From contig NZ_OOHJ01000018.1 of NCBI RefSeq assembly GCF_900323885.1, positions 3,955,001-4,019,000 of the forward strand: a stretch of DNA of 64,000 nucleotides. Reading direction: 5' to 3'. The position numbers and the translations under genes were made by a program. Each line of letters starts with the position of its first letter. The first letter of the stretch is position 1. Below are positions 8,934-18,300 of this stretch, piece by piece. The stretch is from [Actinomadura] parvosata subsp. kistnae. Its GTDB lineage: Bacteria; Actinomycetota; Actinomycetes; Streptosporangiales; Streptosporangiaceae. The notes under the pieces were generated by a model. The model was not told where the DNA came from, ran no database searches, and saw only the letters and a program-made list of their open reading frames with translations.

Positions 8934-9242
8934 GGTGCCGTCTCCTCGGTCGACTTCGGGCGCCAAAGGTAGCGTCCGGAGCGCGGCGGGGTGCGCCGGT
9001 TGACGGCAACGGCATGGCACGCCGCGAGGCTGTGATTCCTGTGCCGCAAGTTGAAAAAGGTGCGACTAACCGGATATATGCGCATCCGTCAACTCGGTAG
9101 AAACAATAGGCATTGATTATTTCCGCTTGACGTCATGTCACCTGCGAAACAAGCATGGGTCCGCGAATTCCGCCTCCACCGCCCGGGCGATCACCACATA
9201 ATGGCGTGAATTCCGCAATTCACATTCGGGAGCCCCCCACCC
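8934..9242. promoter_or_regulatory. Divergent eccC / Tad operon control region
   Basis: A 309-bp gap that is clearly AT-richer than its surroundings around 9040-9130. It holds a palindrome TGACGTCA near 9129 and a perfect inverted repeat GTGAATT (9206-9212), ccgc, AATTCAC (9217-9223) ending 19 bp before the Tad ATG at 9243. The second could be an operator, or an RNA hairpin just upstream of the CGGGAG ribosome site. No gene is visible here. Confidence 0.5.
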
Positions 9243-9914
9243 ATGAGGACCAGTGAAAAGCAGCCTGCCCCCAACGCGGCGGCGGGGTTGTCCGGGCCGG
9301 CCTCGCGCAAGCTCCCCGTCCCGCCCAGAGAGCGCAAGCCGGCGCTGGCCGCGCTGGCCGTCCTGCTCATCCTGGGCGGCGCGCTGGCCACCACCGTGCT
9401 CGTGCTGAGCAGCGGCGACCGCGTCTCGGCCATCCGCTTCACCCAGCAGGTGGGCGCGGGCCAGCGGATCCCCAAAGAGGCGATCGAGGAAGTCAAGATC
9501 GCCGACACCGGCATCGGCTACGTCTCCTGGGCGCGGCGGCAGGAAGTGACCAACAGCTTCGCGACCGTCACGATCCTGCCGGGCACGCTGATGACCGACG
9601 CCATGGGCGCGAAGGCCAGCACCGAGCTGGGTGAAGGAAAGGCCACCGTCGGTTTGGCCCTCAAACCCGGCCAAATGCCCGCGGGCGTGCAGCAGGGCGA
9701 CCGCGTCCAGGTGATATTCGTGCCGAGCCGGTCGAGTGAGGGAGAAAGCCGGGTGCTCGCCGCGAGCGCGCTCGTCTTCTCCGTCGGAGATCGCTCGAAA
9801 ACCGGAAATTCCGGCCAGATCACCGTGGTCGTCGAGGCTCCGGCGGCACCCGAGATCGTGGCCGCCGCCTCCAGCGGGCAGATCGCGGTCGCCGAGCTCC
9901 CGGGGGCACGCTGA
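9243..9914 (+). CDS. SAF-domain pilus assembly protein (CpaB/RcpC-like)
   Basis: This is the first gene of the Tad operon. The 223-residue protein has a basic, Pro-rich cytosolic N-terminus, one membrane helix (about 34-56) and a SAF domain with the expected QQVGAGQRIPKEAIEEV and LKPGQMPAGVQQGDRVQVIF segments. CpaB/RcpC proteins are thought to stabilise the pilus channel at the cell surface; in Gram-positive bacteria with no outer membrane their exact role is unclear. It ends 1 bp before tadZ. The context makes the assignment secure even though the domain alone is generic. Confidence 0.8.
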   Translation: MRTSEKQPAPNAAAGLSGPASRKLPVPPRERKPALAALAVLLILGGALATTVLVLSSGDRVSAIRFTQQVGAGQRIPKEAIEEVKIADTGIGYVSWARRQEVTNSFATVTILPGTLMTDAMGAKASTELGEGKATVGLALKPGQMPAGVQQGDRVQVIFVPSRSSEGESRVLAASALVFSVGDRSKTGNSGQITVVVEAPAAPEIVAAASSGQIAVAELPGAR

Positions 9915-9915
9915 C

Positions 9916-10632
9916 GTGGCGCTGATCGTACTGGCCGCCGACAAGGGCGCGCCCGGCGTGACCACGGCCGCCACGGCGCTCGCCGCGGTCTGGCCCCGTC
10001 CCGTGCTGCTGGCCGAATGCGACCCCGCCGGCGGCGACCTCGCCTACCGGCTGCCCGCCGCCGGCGGCGGCGTGCTCAACCCCGGAAAGGGGCTGCTCAC
10101 GCTGGGCGCCACCGCGCGGCGCGGCCTGGAGGCCGCGCAGATCCACCAGCACACCCAGAAGATCGTCGGCGGGCTCGACGTGCTCGTGGGCCTCACCCAC
10201 GGCGAGCAGGCCGCCGGCCTGACCTGGCTGTGGGGCCCCCTCGGCAGGTCGCTGGCCGCCATCCCCAACGCCGACGTGATCGCCGACTGCGGCCGCCTCG
10301 GCGCCCACCCGCAGCTCGCCGACCTCGTCGCCGAGTCCGAGCAGGTCGTGCTGCTCACCAGGGCCACCCTCGACCACGTGGCCCACCTCCGAGAGCGCCT
10401 CCAGATCACCAAGGCGCACGGCGTCGTCGTGATCGCCGACCCGCGCAACTACCGCGGCTCCATCGAGGACGTCCGCAGGATCGTCGGCCCGAGCGTGCAG
10501 TTCGTGCACGGCCTGGCCTACGACCCCAAGGGCGCCGAGCTGCTGCGCGGCCAGTGGGGCGGGCGGCTCGACCGCTCGCTGCTCATCCGCACGGCCCGCG
10601 ACCTCGCCGCGAGGCTGGTGAGCCACCGATGA
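9916..10632 (+). CDS. tadZ: TadZ/CpaE-like ParA-superfamily protein
   Basis: MinD/ParA-type protein that places Tad machinery at the pole in other bacteria. It has 238 residues from GTG 9916. The N-terminal VLAADKGAPGVTTAATAL is a deviant Walker A (KGxxGxTT), and ECDPAGGD is the expected A' region; VIADCGRLG corresponds to Walker B. It directly follows the SAF protein and overlaps tadA by four bases (ATGA), indicating translational coupling. The GTG lacks a clear ribosome site, but nothing else in frame keeps the Walker motif intact without invading the SAF gene. Confidence 0.82.
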   Translation: MALIVLAADKGAPGVTTAATALAAVWPRPVLLAECDPAGGDLAYRLPAAGGGVLNPGKGLLTLGATARRGLEAAQIHQHTQKIVGGLDVLVGLTHGEQAAGLTWLWGPLGRSLAAIPNADVIADCGRLGAHPQLADLVAESEQVVLLTRATLDHVAHLRERLQITKAHGVVVIADPRNYRGSIEDVRRIVGPSVQFVHGLAYDPKGAELLRGQWGGRLDRSLLIRTARDLAARLVSHR

Positions 10633-11924
10633 TCGACCACGGGCTCGTCAAGCGCTTCCGCCAGGAGGTCGGCGACCGCCTGGCCCACCAGCGCCGCCTC
10701 GACCAGGCCGGCGGCCTGCCCCCGATGACCGGCGAGGACGAGCGCCAGTTCGCCAGGGCGCTGATCTCCCAGGTGCTGGAGGAGCACGCGCGCGGCGAGA
10801 TCGGTCTCGGCCGCACGCCGCCCACCGTCGAGGAGGAAGAGGCGCTCGCGGCCGGCATCCACGCGGCCCTGTTCGGGGTGGGGCGGCTGCAGCCGCTGCT
10901 CGACGACGCCGAGGTGGAGAACATCGACATCAACGGCTGCGACCGGGTGTTCGTGAGCTACGCCGACGGCCAGGAGCTCATGCACGACCCGGTCGCCGAC
11001 TCCGACGACGAGCTGATCGAGCTGATCCAGATCCTGGCGGCGTACTCGGGGCTGTCGAGCCGGCCGTTCGACACCGCCAACCCGCAGCTCGACCTGCGCC
11101 TGCCCGACGGCTCCCGGCTGAGCGCGGTCATGGACGTCACGGTCAGGCCGGCCGTGTCGATCCGCCGCGCCCGCCTGGGCAAGGTCTTCATGTCCGATCT
11201 CGTGGGCAACGGCACGATAAGTCCGGACGTCGGGCGGTTCCTCAAGGCGGCCGTCGCCGCCCGCAAGAACATCATGATCGCCGGGTCCACCAACGCCGGC
11301 AAGACCACCCTGCTGCGGGCCCTGGCCAACGAGATCCCGCCCGGCGAGCGCCTCATCACCGTCGAGCGCGCCCTGGAGCTGGGCCTCGACCAGTTCCCCG
11401 AGCTGCACCCCAACGTCGTCGCCTTCGAGCAGCGCCTGCCCAACTCCGAGGGCCAGGGCGAGATCTCCATGGCCGAGCTGGTCCGCCGCTCCCTGCGCAT
11501 GAACCCCAGCCGCGTCATCGTCGGCGAGGTGCTCGGCGACGAGATCGTCACCATGCTCAACGCGATGACCCAGGGCAACGACGGCTCCCTGTCGACCATC
11601 CACGCCAACTCCAGCATGGAGGTCTTCAACCGCATCTCCACCTACGCCCTCCAGGCCGGCGAGCGCCTGCCCATCGACGCCACCCACATGCTCATCGCCG
11701 GCGCCATCGACTTCGTGGTCTTCATCGAGAAGCGCAACGACTACCACGTGGGCGGCCGGCTGCGCCGCTACGTCTCCAGCATCCGCGAGGTCAACGGCTG
11801 CGACGGCCGGGTCCTGTCCAGCGAGGTGTTCGTGCCGGGCCCCGACGGCGCCGCCGTCCCGCACGCCCCGATCTCCTGCCTGGAGGAGCTCGCCGCCCAC
11901 GGCTACACCCCGGGAGGCTGGTGA
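10629..11924 (+). CDS. tadA: Tad pilus assembly ATPase TadA/CpaF
   Basis: Type II/IV secretion ATPase that powers pilin assembly, 431 residues. GSTNAGKTTLLRAL (about 217-230) is the Walker A; RVIVGEVLGDEIV carries Walker B, and GNDGSLSTIHANSS holds the histidine box. The N-terminal CpaF-specific region contains the typical INGCDRVFVSY and FDTANPQLDLRLPDGSRLSA. The start at 10629 overlaps the tadZ stop, and its own stop overlaps the tadB start, so it sits within a tightly coupled operon. Cytoplasmic, docking to TadB/TadC. Confidence 0.95.
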   Translation: MIDHGLVKRFRQEVGDRLAHQRRLDQAGGLPPMTGEDERQFARALISQVLEEHARGEIGLGRTPPTVEEEEALAAGIHAALFGVGRLQPLLDDAEVENIDINGCDRVFVSYADGQELMHDPVADSDDELIELIQILAAYSGLSSRPFDTANPQLDLRLPDGSRLSAVMDVTVRPAVSIRRARLGKVFMSDLVGNGTISPDVGRFLKAAVAARKNIMIAGSTNAGKTTLLRALANEIPPGERLITVERALELGLDQFPELHPNVVAFEQRLPNSEGQGEISMAELVRRSLRMNPSRVIVGEVLGDEIVTMLNAMTQGNDGSLSTIHANSSMEVFNRISTYALQAGERLPIDATHMLIAGAIDFVVFIEKRNDYHVGGRLRRYVSSIREVNGCDGRVLSSEVFVPGPDGAAVPHAPISCLEELAAHGYTPGGW

Positions 11925-12781
11925 GCGCCATGCCGTTCACGATCAACCCGCTGACACTGCTGGCCGGCGCGGCCGCGGGCGGCGGCGTGTTCCTGCTCAT
12001 CCTGTCCCTGTACGGCCTGCGCCCCCGCCCCACCCGGCCCAAGAGCGACCTGATCAAGGCGCTGGGCACCAGGGGCGCCGTCGCGGCGGTCGCCGCCACC
12101 CTGGTCCTGATCATCACCCAATGGCCCGTCATGGCGGTCGGCACGGTGCTGCTCGTGTTCGCCTGGCGCGGGCTGGCGGGCGGCGCCGCCGAGGAACGCG
12201 CCGCGATGCGCCGCCTGGAAGGGCTGGCCGCCTGGACGGAGTCGCTGCGCGACACCATCGCCGGCGCCGCCGGGCTCGAACAGGCCATCCCGTCGTCCAT
12301 CCGGGCCGCCGCGCCCATGCTCAGGCCGCACCTGCGGGCGCTGATCGACCGGCTGCACACCCGCATGGCGCTGCCGGAGGCGCTGGCCCGCTTCGCCGAC
12401 GAGCTCGACGACCCCTCGGCCGACCTCGTCGTGGCCGCGCTCATCCTCAACTCCCGGCTGCGCGGCCCCGGCCTGCGCGACGTGCTCGGAGCGCTGGCCG
12501 TCTCGGCCCGCGAGGAGCTCGACATGCGCCGCCGCGTCGAGGCCGAGCGCCGCTCGACCAGGCGCAGCGTGCAGATCGTGGTGATCACCGCGCTGGCGTT
12601 CGCCGGGATCCTCGTGGTGTTCAACCCCGGATACGTCGCGGAGTACAAGGGCTACCTCGGCCAGGCCGTGCTGGTGGTCGTGGCCGGGCTGTTCGGTGCC
12701 GGGTTCGCGTGGATGCGCCGGCTGGCCAGGTTCGACAAGCCCACGCGGCTGCTCACGGGAGGGGGCGGCGGCGATGGCTGA
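11921..12781 (+). CDS. tadB: Tad inner-membrane platform protein TadB
   Basis: Type II secretion F domain protein that forms the membrane platform with TadC. It has 286 residues: hydrophobic helices at about 8-32 and 47-85, a cytosolic helical domain with ESLRDTIAGAAGLEQAI and the conserved DELDDPSADLV stretch, then two C-terminal helices (about 212-232 and 240-262). GTG 11921 overlaps the tadA stop; an ATG three codons later (11930) is an alternative start. Confidence 0.9.
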   Translation: MSAMPFTINPLTLLAGAAAGGGVFLLILSLYGLRPRPTRPKSDLIKALGTRGAVAAVAATLVLIITQWPVMAVGTVLLVFAWRGLAGGAAEERAAMRRLEGLAAWTESLRDTIAGAAGLEQAIPSSIRAAAPMLRPHLRALIDRLHTRMALPEALARFADELDDPSADLVVAALILNSRLRGPGLRDVLGALAVSAREELDMRRRVEAERRSTRRSVQIVVITALAFAGILVVFNPGYVAEYKGYLGQAVLVVVAGLFGAGFAWMRRLARFDKPTRLLTGGGGGDG

Positions 12782-12804
12782 CGTCCTGGTGGAAGGAGGG
12801 ACCG

Positions 12805-13728
12805 GTGGTTGAGAGCGCACTGGCGGGCGCGGCGCTCGGGCTCGGCCTGTTCGTGCTGCTGCGGGCGCTGTTCCCGGCCCGCCCCGGTCTGGTGGCGCGG
12901 CTGCTCGCGCTCGACGCCGTCCGCGAGGACACCGGCGCCCCCCGTATCCAGCTCCTGCTGCCCGACGAGGAGGTCAGCGCGTTCCGCCGCGGTCTCGGCG
13001 CCCGCCTGGCCCGCCTCTACGGCGCGCGCGGCTGGGAGGCCAGGTCGGCGAAATCGGACCTGGCCCTGCTCGGCCGCTCGTTCGAGGCGTTCCTGGCCAC
13101 GAAGGTCCTGCTGGCGGTCAGCGGCCTGCTGGCCTTCCCGCTGCTGCTGGCCTGGCTGGTGCTCATGGAGTGGGGCGTCAACCTGGCGATCCCGTTCTGG
13201 AGCGCCGTGCTGGTGGCCCTCCTGTTCTTCTTCCTGCCGGATCTGCAGGTCAAGCGGGACGCGGCGGCCAAGCGCCGCGACTTCCGCCACGTCGTCGGAG
13301 CCTTCCTCGACCTCGTCTCCATGAACCTGGCCGGCGGCCGCGGCGTCCCCGAGGCGCTGATGATGGCCGTCTCGGTCAGCGGCGAGCAGCCCAACTGGGC
13401 GATGGGCCGCATCCGCGACGCCCTGCGCGGCGCCAGGATCGTCGGCATCACGCCGTGGCAGGCGCTCGGCCAGCTCGGCGAGGAGATCAACGTGGACGAG
13501 CTGCGCGACCTGTCCGCCGCGCTCGGCCTGGTGGCCGACGACGGCGCCAAAGTACGTGCCTCGCTCACGGCCAGGGCCGCCACGCTGCGCCGCCGTGAGC
13601 TGGCCGAGATCGAGGGCCGGGCGGGCGAGCGCTCGCAGTCGATGCTGGTGGCCCAGCTCCTGCTCTGCGCCGGCTTCGTGATCTTTCTCAGCTACCCCGC
13701 CGCGATGAAGATGTTGGGAGTCTCATGA
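12805..13728 (+). CDS. tadC: Tad inner-membrane platform protein TadC
   Basis: Second T2SSF-type platform protein, 307 residues. A GTG at 12805 behind GGAAGGAGGG is the best start; the reading frame continues open upstream only as a shadow of tadB. It has an N-terminal helix, a central pair of helices (about 90-150), the cytosolic F domain (DFRHVVGAFLDLVSMNLAGGRGVPEALM) and a C-terminal helix ending in SYPAAMKMLGVS. The stop overlaps the Flp pilin start (ATGA). Confidence 0.9.
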   Translation: MVESALAGAALGLGLFVLLRALFPARPGLVARLLALDAVREDTGAPRIQLLLPDEEVSAFRRGLGARLARLYGARGWEARSAKSDLALLGRSFEAFLATKVLLAVSGLLAFPLLLAWLVLMEWGVNLAIPFWSAVLVALLFFFLPDLQVKRDAAAKRRDFRHVVGAFLDLVSMNLAGGRGVPEALMMAVSVSGEQPNWAMGRIRDALRGARIVGITPWQALGQLGEEINVDELRDLSAALGLVADDGAKVRASLTARAATLRRRELAEIEGRAGERSQSMLVAQLLLCAGFVIFLSYPAAMKMLGVS

Positions 13729-13964
13729 ACCACCCCTGGATCGTCTATCTCCGCGCGTACCTGGGCGACCGCGTCCACCGCGCCCGCACCGCGCCCACCA
13801 GGGGCGCCTCCGCCGTCGAATGGGTGATCATCACCGCGATCATCGCCGGCGTCGCGCTCGGCCTGGCCACCCTGATCAGGACCCTGGTCGAGCAGCAGCA
13901 GGGCAACCTCGAACAGAACTTCGGCGGTGACGGCGGCGGTGGCGGCGGTGGCGGCGCTCCGTGA
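13725..13964 (+). CDS. Flp-type major pilin
   Basis: A 79-residue prepilin. The segment RGASAVEWVIITAIIAG fits a class IV-b/Flp cleavage site: Gly before the cut, Glu at +5 and a hydrophobic helix after it. The tail is a run of glycines ending GAP. It lies between tadC and the TadE-like genes and overlaps both by four bases. It needs a TadV/CpaA prepilin peptidase, which is not in this window. Small size and repeated overlap suggest it is translated in step with its neighbours. Confidence 0.85.
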   Translation: MNHPWIVYLRAYLGDRVHRARTAPTRGASAVEWVIITAIIAGVALGLATLIRTLVEQQQGNLEQNFGGDGGGGGGGGAP

Positions 13965-14428
13965 GAGCCCGGCCGTCACGGGGCGAGCGGCGCGACGGTG
14001 ATCGGGCCCGCCCTGCCCGTGAGCGCGGCGCGACGGTGATCGAGCTGGCCCTGCTCATGCCGGTGATCCTCGCGACCGTGCTGCTCATCGTGCAGGTCGC
14101 GCTCTGGTTCCACGCCCGTGAGGTGGCCGAGGCGGCGGCCAGGGAAGGCGCCCGCGTGGCCCGGGCCGCGCCGTTCGACTCCGGCGCCTGGCAGGGCGCG
14201 GCCACCGGCAAGGCCACGGAGATCATCCGGGCCATCGGGCCGCGGCTGCTGCGCGACGCCACCGCCACGACGTCCGAGAAGGAGCCCGACGAGCGCTTCG
14301 TCACCGTGACCGGCAGCGCCGTGCAGGTCATCCCGCTGCTGCCCGACCTGGCCTTCACCATCACCGCCACCGCCGGCGGGCCCGTCGAGTGCTTCCGCCC
14401 CGACAACGGCGGCGAGGACTGCACATGA
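13961..14428 (+). CDS. TadE-family pseudopilin
   Basis: A 155-residue minor pilin. After an Arg-rich leader (unusually long, about 22 residues) comes RGATVIELALLMPVILATVL: the processing Gly, Glu at +5 and a hydrophobic helix, as in TadE. HAREVAEAAAREGARVA is the typical TadE-like helix after the membrane segment. The GTG at 13961 overlaps the Flp stop. A pair of cysteines (CFRPDNGGEDC) at the very end may form a disulfide outside the cell. Confidence 0.85.
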   Translation: MRARPSRGERRDGDRARPARERGATVIELALLMPVILATVLLIVQVALWFHAREVAEAAAREGARVARAAPFDSGAWQGAATGKATEIIRAIGPRLLRDATATTSEKEPDERFVTVTGSAVQVIPLLPDLAFTITATAGGPVECFRPDNGGEDCT

Positions 14429-14811
14429 ACGAGCGGGGGTCGATGGCCGTGGAGACCGTCATGCTGGCCCCGGTCTTCCTGCTGTTCCTCATGTTCCTGG
14501 CCGGCGCCGGGGTGCTGGTGGAGTCGCAGGGGCGGGTCAACGGGGCCGCGCGCGACGCCGCCCGCGCCGCGTCCGTGCAGCGCACGCTCGACGACGCCGA
14601 AGCCGCCGCGAAGGCCATCACCACGAACGTGCTGGACGGGCGCTGCCGCACCTCGGCCGTCTCCCTCGACGGCTCCGCGTGGGAGGGCGGCGGCCAGGTC
14701 CAGGCCGAGGTGACCTGCGAGCTGGACCTCGCCTTCCTCGGCTTCGGCGGCACCAAACGGCTCACAGGCACCGCGGTGGTGCCGATCGAGCAGTTCAGGA
14801 GGGTCGAATGA
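14425..14811 (+). CDS. TadE/TadF-family pseudopilin
   Basis: A 128-residue minor pilin. MNERGSMAVETVMLAPVFLLF has the Gly-Ser cleavage position with Glu at +5. RVNGAARDAARAASVQRTLDDAEAAAK forms the usual downstream helix, and the rest is a small beta-rich extracellular domain. ATG 14425 overlaps the previous stop (ATGA). The upstream in-frame ATG at 14389 lies inside the preceding gene and would hide the leader peptide. Confidence 0.85.
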   Translation: MNERGSMAVETVMLAPVFLLFLMFLAGAGVLVESQGRVNGAARDAARAASVQRTLDDAEAAAKAITTNVLDGRCRTSAVSLDGSAWEGGGQVQAEVTCELDLAFLGFGGTKRLTGTAVVPIEQFRRVE

Positions 14812-15224
14812 GAGCCGGCGAGCGGGGCTCCATGTCGGTGTTCACCGTGCTGTTCTCCGTCGTCGTGTTCCTGCTGGCCGGGCTGCTGGTCGACGGCGGG
14901 TCCGCGATCAACGCCCGGCTGCGCGCCGCCGACGTGGCCGAGCAGGCCGCGCGGGCCGCCGCCGACGAGCTCGACGTCGACCACCTCCGCCAGACCGGCC
15001 AGACGCGGCTGCTCGGCGAGGCGCAGGTGTGCGCGCGGGCCGACGAGATCATCGCGGCCCAGGGCGGCGACGACGTGTCCGCCGGCGAGTGCGCGCTCGG
15101 CCAGGGGCAGGCGCAGGTCACGGTGACCGTGTCGGTGCGGTGGAAGGCGTTCTTCCTCAGCGCCATCGGCTTTCCCGGCTCCGCGATGACCGGCGCCGCC
15201 ACCGCGGCCCCCGAGGCGAGGTAG
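14808..15224 (+). CDS. TadE/TadG-like pseudopilin lacking Glu at +5
   Basis: A 138-residue protein starting MRAGERGSMSVFTVLFSVVVFLLAGLLVDGG, a TadG-like N-terminus common at the end of actinobacterial Tad operons. The GERGSM cleavage context is kept, but Phe occupies the +5 position where pilins need Glu, so it may not enter the pilus fibre. AINARLRAADVAEQAARAAADEL matches the family helix. ATG 14808 overlaps the previous stop. Its stop at 15224 ends the tightly overlapped part of the operon. Confidence 0.8.
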   Translation: MRAGERGSMSVFTVLFSVVVFLLAGLLVDGGSAINARLRAADVAEQAARAAADELDVDHLRQTGQTRLLGEAQVCARADEIIAAQGGDDVSAGECALGQGQAQVTVTVSVRWKAFFLSAIGFPGSAMTGAATAAPEAR

Positions 15225-15318
15225 CGCGGGCGGGCCCGAAGCGACATAGACCGAATCCCGCCACTCGATGGAAGCGGGACACCACAGCCACGACGCTGGA
15301 CCGGGGAAAGGAGAGGCG

Positions 15319-18300
15319 ATGCCGACGCGAGAGCCCGCGCGCCCGCCCGGACGTCACGTTCCCGTGCGCGTCCCCGCCAGGCGGCGCCCCGGCGACGTGC
15401 TCGCCGGGCTCGCCGCGCTGATCGTGCTGGTCGCGCTGGTGGGCGGCGTGCCGTACGCGCTGCTCACCTACGTCGGCCCGCCCGTCGCGCCCGAGCTGCT
15501 CGACCCCGCCGTGTGGGCCGGCAAGGTCGACTACACCACGATCATGGGCGTCCTGGTGCTGGTGGTGTGGGGCGCCTGGTTCCAGCTCTTCATGTGCGTG
15601 CTGGTCGAGGTGTACGCCGGCGTCCGCCGGGTCGGCATGCCCGCCCGCGTGCCGCTCTCCGGCGGGATGCAGCTGCTCGCCAACAAGCTCGTCTCGGCGG
15701 TGCTGCTGCTGTTCACGGCGGGCGCGATGGTGGCGCCGCTGGTGAAGCTCGCCCCGACGCCCGCCGCCCCGCCGGTGACGGCGGTCGCGTACTCGGCGCC
15801 GATCGTCGAGCAGACGCTGGAGACGCCCAAGACCAAGAAGGTGTACGTGGTGCAGCCGCCGCACGGCCGCCACCACGAGAGCCTGTGGGAGATCGCGGAG
15901 AAGTGCCTGGGCGACGGCCGCCGCTACCCCGAGATCTACCGGCTCAATCAGGCCAAGGAGCAGCCCGACGGCACCCGCCTGCGGATGGCCGACCTGATCA
16001 GGCCCGGCTGGGTGCTCGACATGCCGGACGACGCCCGGCACGTCCACATCGTGCCCGCCGACCAGCCGCGCGAGCAGACGCTGCGCGAGCACCCCGGCCG
16101 GGCGCACGTGGACCGGGGCTCCGGCGCCGCCGAGCGGGGCGAGGCGCGGCACCGCCAGCCCGATCAGCACCCGGATCGGCACCCGGATCGGCACTCTGAC
16201 CAGCGCTCGGAGCAGCGGGGCGGCAAGCACGCCGGCCGGCAGGAGGACGAGACGCCGACGGACCGGCAGCCCGTCGTCATCACCGGGGGCCAGAGCGGCG
16301 AGCTGACCCAGTACCTCGCCGCCGCCTCCCTGGCCGCCGCCGGGCTGCTGCTCGTGCTGGCCAGGCGGCGCAGGGAGCAGCTCTGGCGGCGGCCGGCCGG
16401 GCGCCGGATCGCCCGGCCGCGCGACGACGCCGCCCAGGCCGAGCTCGCGCTCCGGCTCGGGAGCGACGCGCCGGGCGCCCGCGTCCTCGACGTGGGGCTG
16501 CGGATGCTCGGCGCCGAGCTGGCCGCCCAGCGCCGCACGCCGCCCGTCGTGTACGGGGCGCACCTGTCGGCCCGCTCGCTCGACCTGTGGATCCACCCGC
16601 CGGACGAGCACCCGCCCGCGCCGTGGACGGCGGCGGACGGCGGCCAGATCTGGCGCCTGCCCGCCCACGAGGCCCGCCTCCTGCCCGACCCGCGCAGCCG
16701 GCCGCCCGACGCCTTTGAGAGCCAGACCCGGCCGGCCAGTGCCGCTGAGAGCCGGACTCGGCCGCCCGGCGCCCATGAAAGCCCGACCCGACCGGCCGGC
16801 GCCGCCTTCCCTGATGGCCGTGCACGACCGGCCGCGTCCCCTGATGACCGGGCGCGACCGGCCTCGGCCACCCCTGCTGAGGCAGGGGGGCGGCCGGGTG
16901 GGGCACCGTATCGGCCGTACCTGCCGTATCAGGCGGGGCGGGCGGCGTCCGGGTCCGGCAAGATCCCGTACCCCGACATCCGGGCCCGGACGCCCGCACC
17001 TCCGCCACCGGACGCCGGTGCGCGTCCCGAGGAGGCGGCGCGGCCGGGCGGGGCGCCGTATCCCGGGCTGGTCTCGATCGGGACGGATGCCGCCGGGCGG
17101 GTGCTGATCGACCTGGAGGCCGCGCAGGGCCTGATCAACGTGCGCGGCGCCCACACCACCGCCGCCCTGGCCGCCCTCGCGGTCGAGCTGGCCACGAACC
17201 TGTGGTCGGACCGGATGCGCGTCACGCTCGTCGGGTTCGGCGGCGAGCTGACCGCCATCGCGCCGGGCCGGGTCAGGGCGGTCGGCAGCCTGGCCGAGGT
17301 GCTGCCCGAGCTGGAGGCCGGCGCGGCGCCGCGCGGCGAGGTGCTGACCGGCCGCATCACCGGCAGCCCGAGCCGCGCCCACTACCTGCTGTCGGCCGTG
17401 GCGCCGACGCACGAGGAGGCCCGCCGCCTGGCGCTGCTGGCCCGCCGCGACACCGCCGGGTACGTGGTGGCCGGCGAGGTCCCGCACGCCACCTGGACGC
17501 TGGAGATCGCCGACGACGGCCGGGCGCGGATCGCCGAGCTGGGCTTCGAGGTGGCCGCCCAGCTCCTGCCGCGCCGCCACTACCAGGCGCTGATCGACCT
17601 GTTCCGCACCGCCGGCCGGCTGGAGGGCGAGGCGATCCCCGAGCCGGAGCCGCTGGCGGGGCTGCACCCGCCGGCCGTCGAGATCAGGATCCTCGGCCCC
17701 GTGGAGATCGCCGGCCTGCCGCCGCTGGAGGAAGGCCGGATGGAACTGGCCACGGAGCTGCTGGTGTACCTGGCCACGCACGTGGGCGGCGTGCATCCCG
17801 TGGTGCTCGGCGGCGTGTTGTGGCCGCGCGGCGTGCAGGACCTGGTCAGGGACGCCACGATCGCCAGGGTCGCCCAGTGGCTGGGGCCCGAGCATCTGCT
17901 GACCGACGAGGCGGGTCGGCTGCGGCTGGGGCCCGGCGTGCGTACGGACTGGGCGTTGTTCCGCGAGCTCGTGCGCCGCTCGCAGGGCGACCCGACGGCC
18001 CGGGCCGTGCTGCTGGAGAAGGCGCTCGGCCTGGTGCGCGGCCCGCTGCTGGCGGCCCGCGGCCCCGGCCGGTACGCCTGGCTGACGGACGACGACCTGG
18101 AGTACGACGTGACCGCGGCCGTGGCCGACGCCGCCCACCACCTGTGCGAGCTGCGGCTCGCGCACGGCCAGCCGGACGCGGCGGTGGCCGCCGTACGGGC
18201 GGCGCTGCTGCTGGCCCCCGACGACGAGAGCCTGTGGCGGGACCTGCTGCGTGCCACGCACGCGACGCAGGACACGGTCCGCCTGCGCGCCGTCGTCGAG

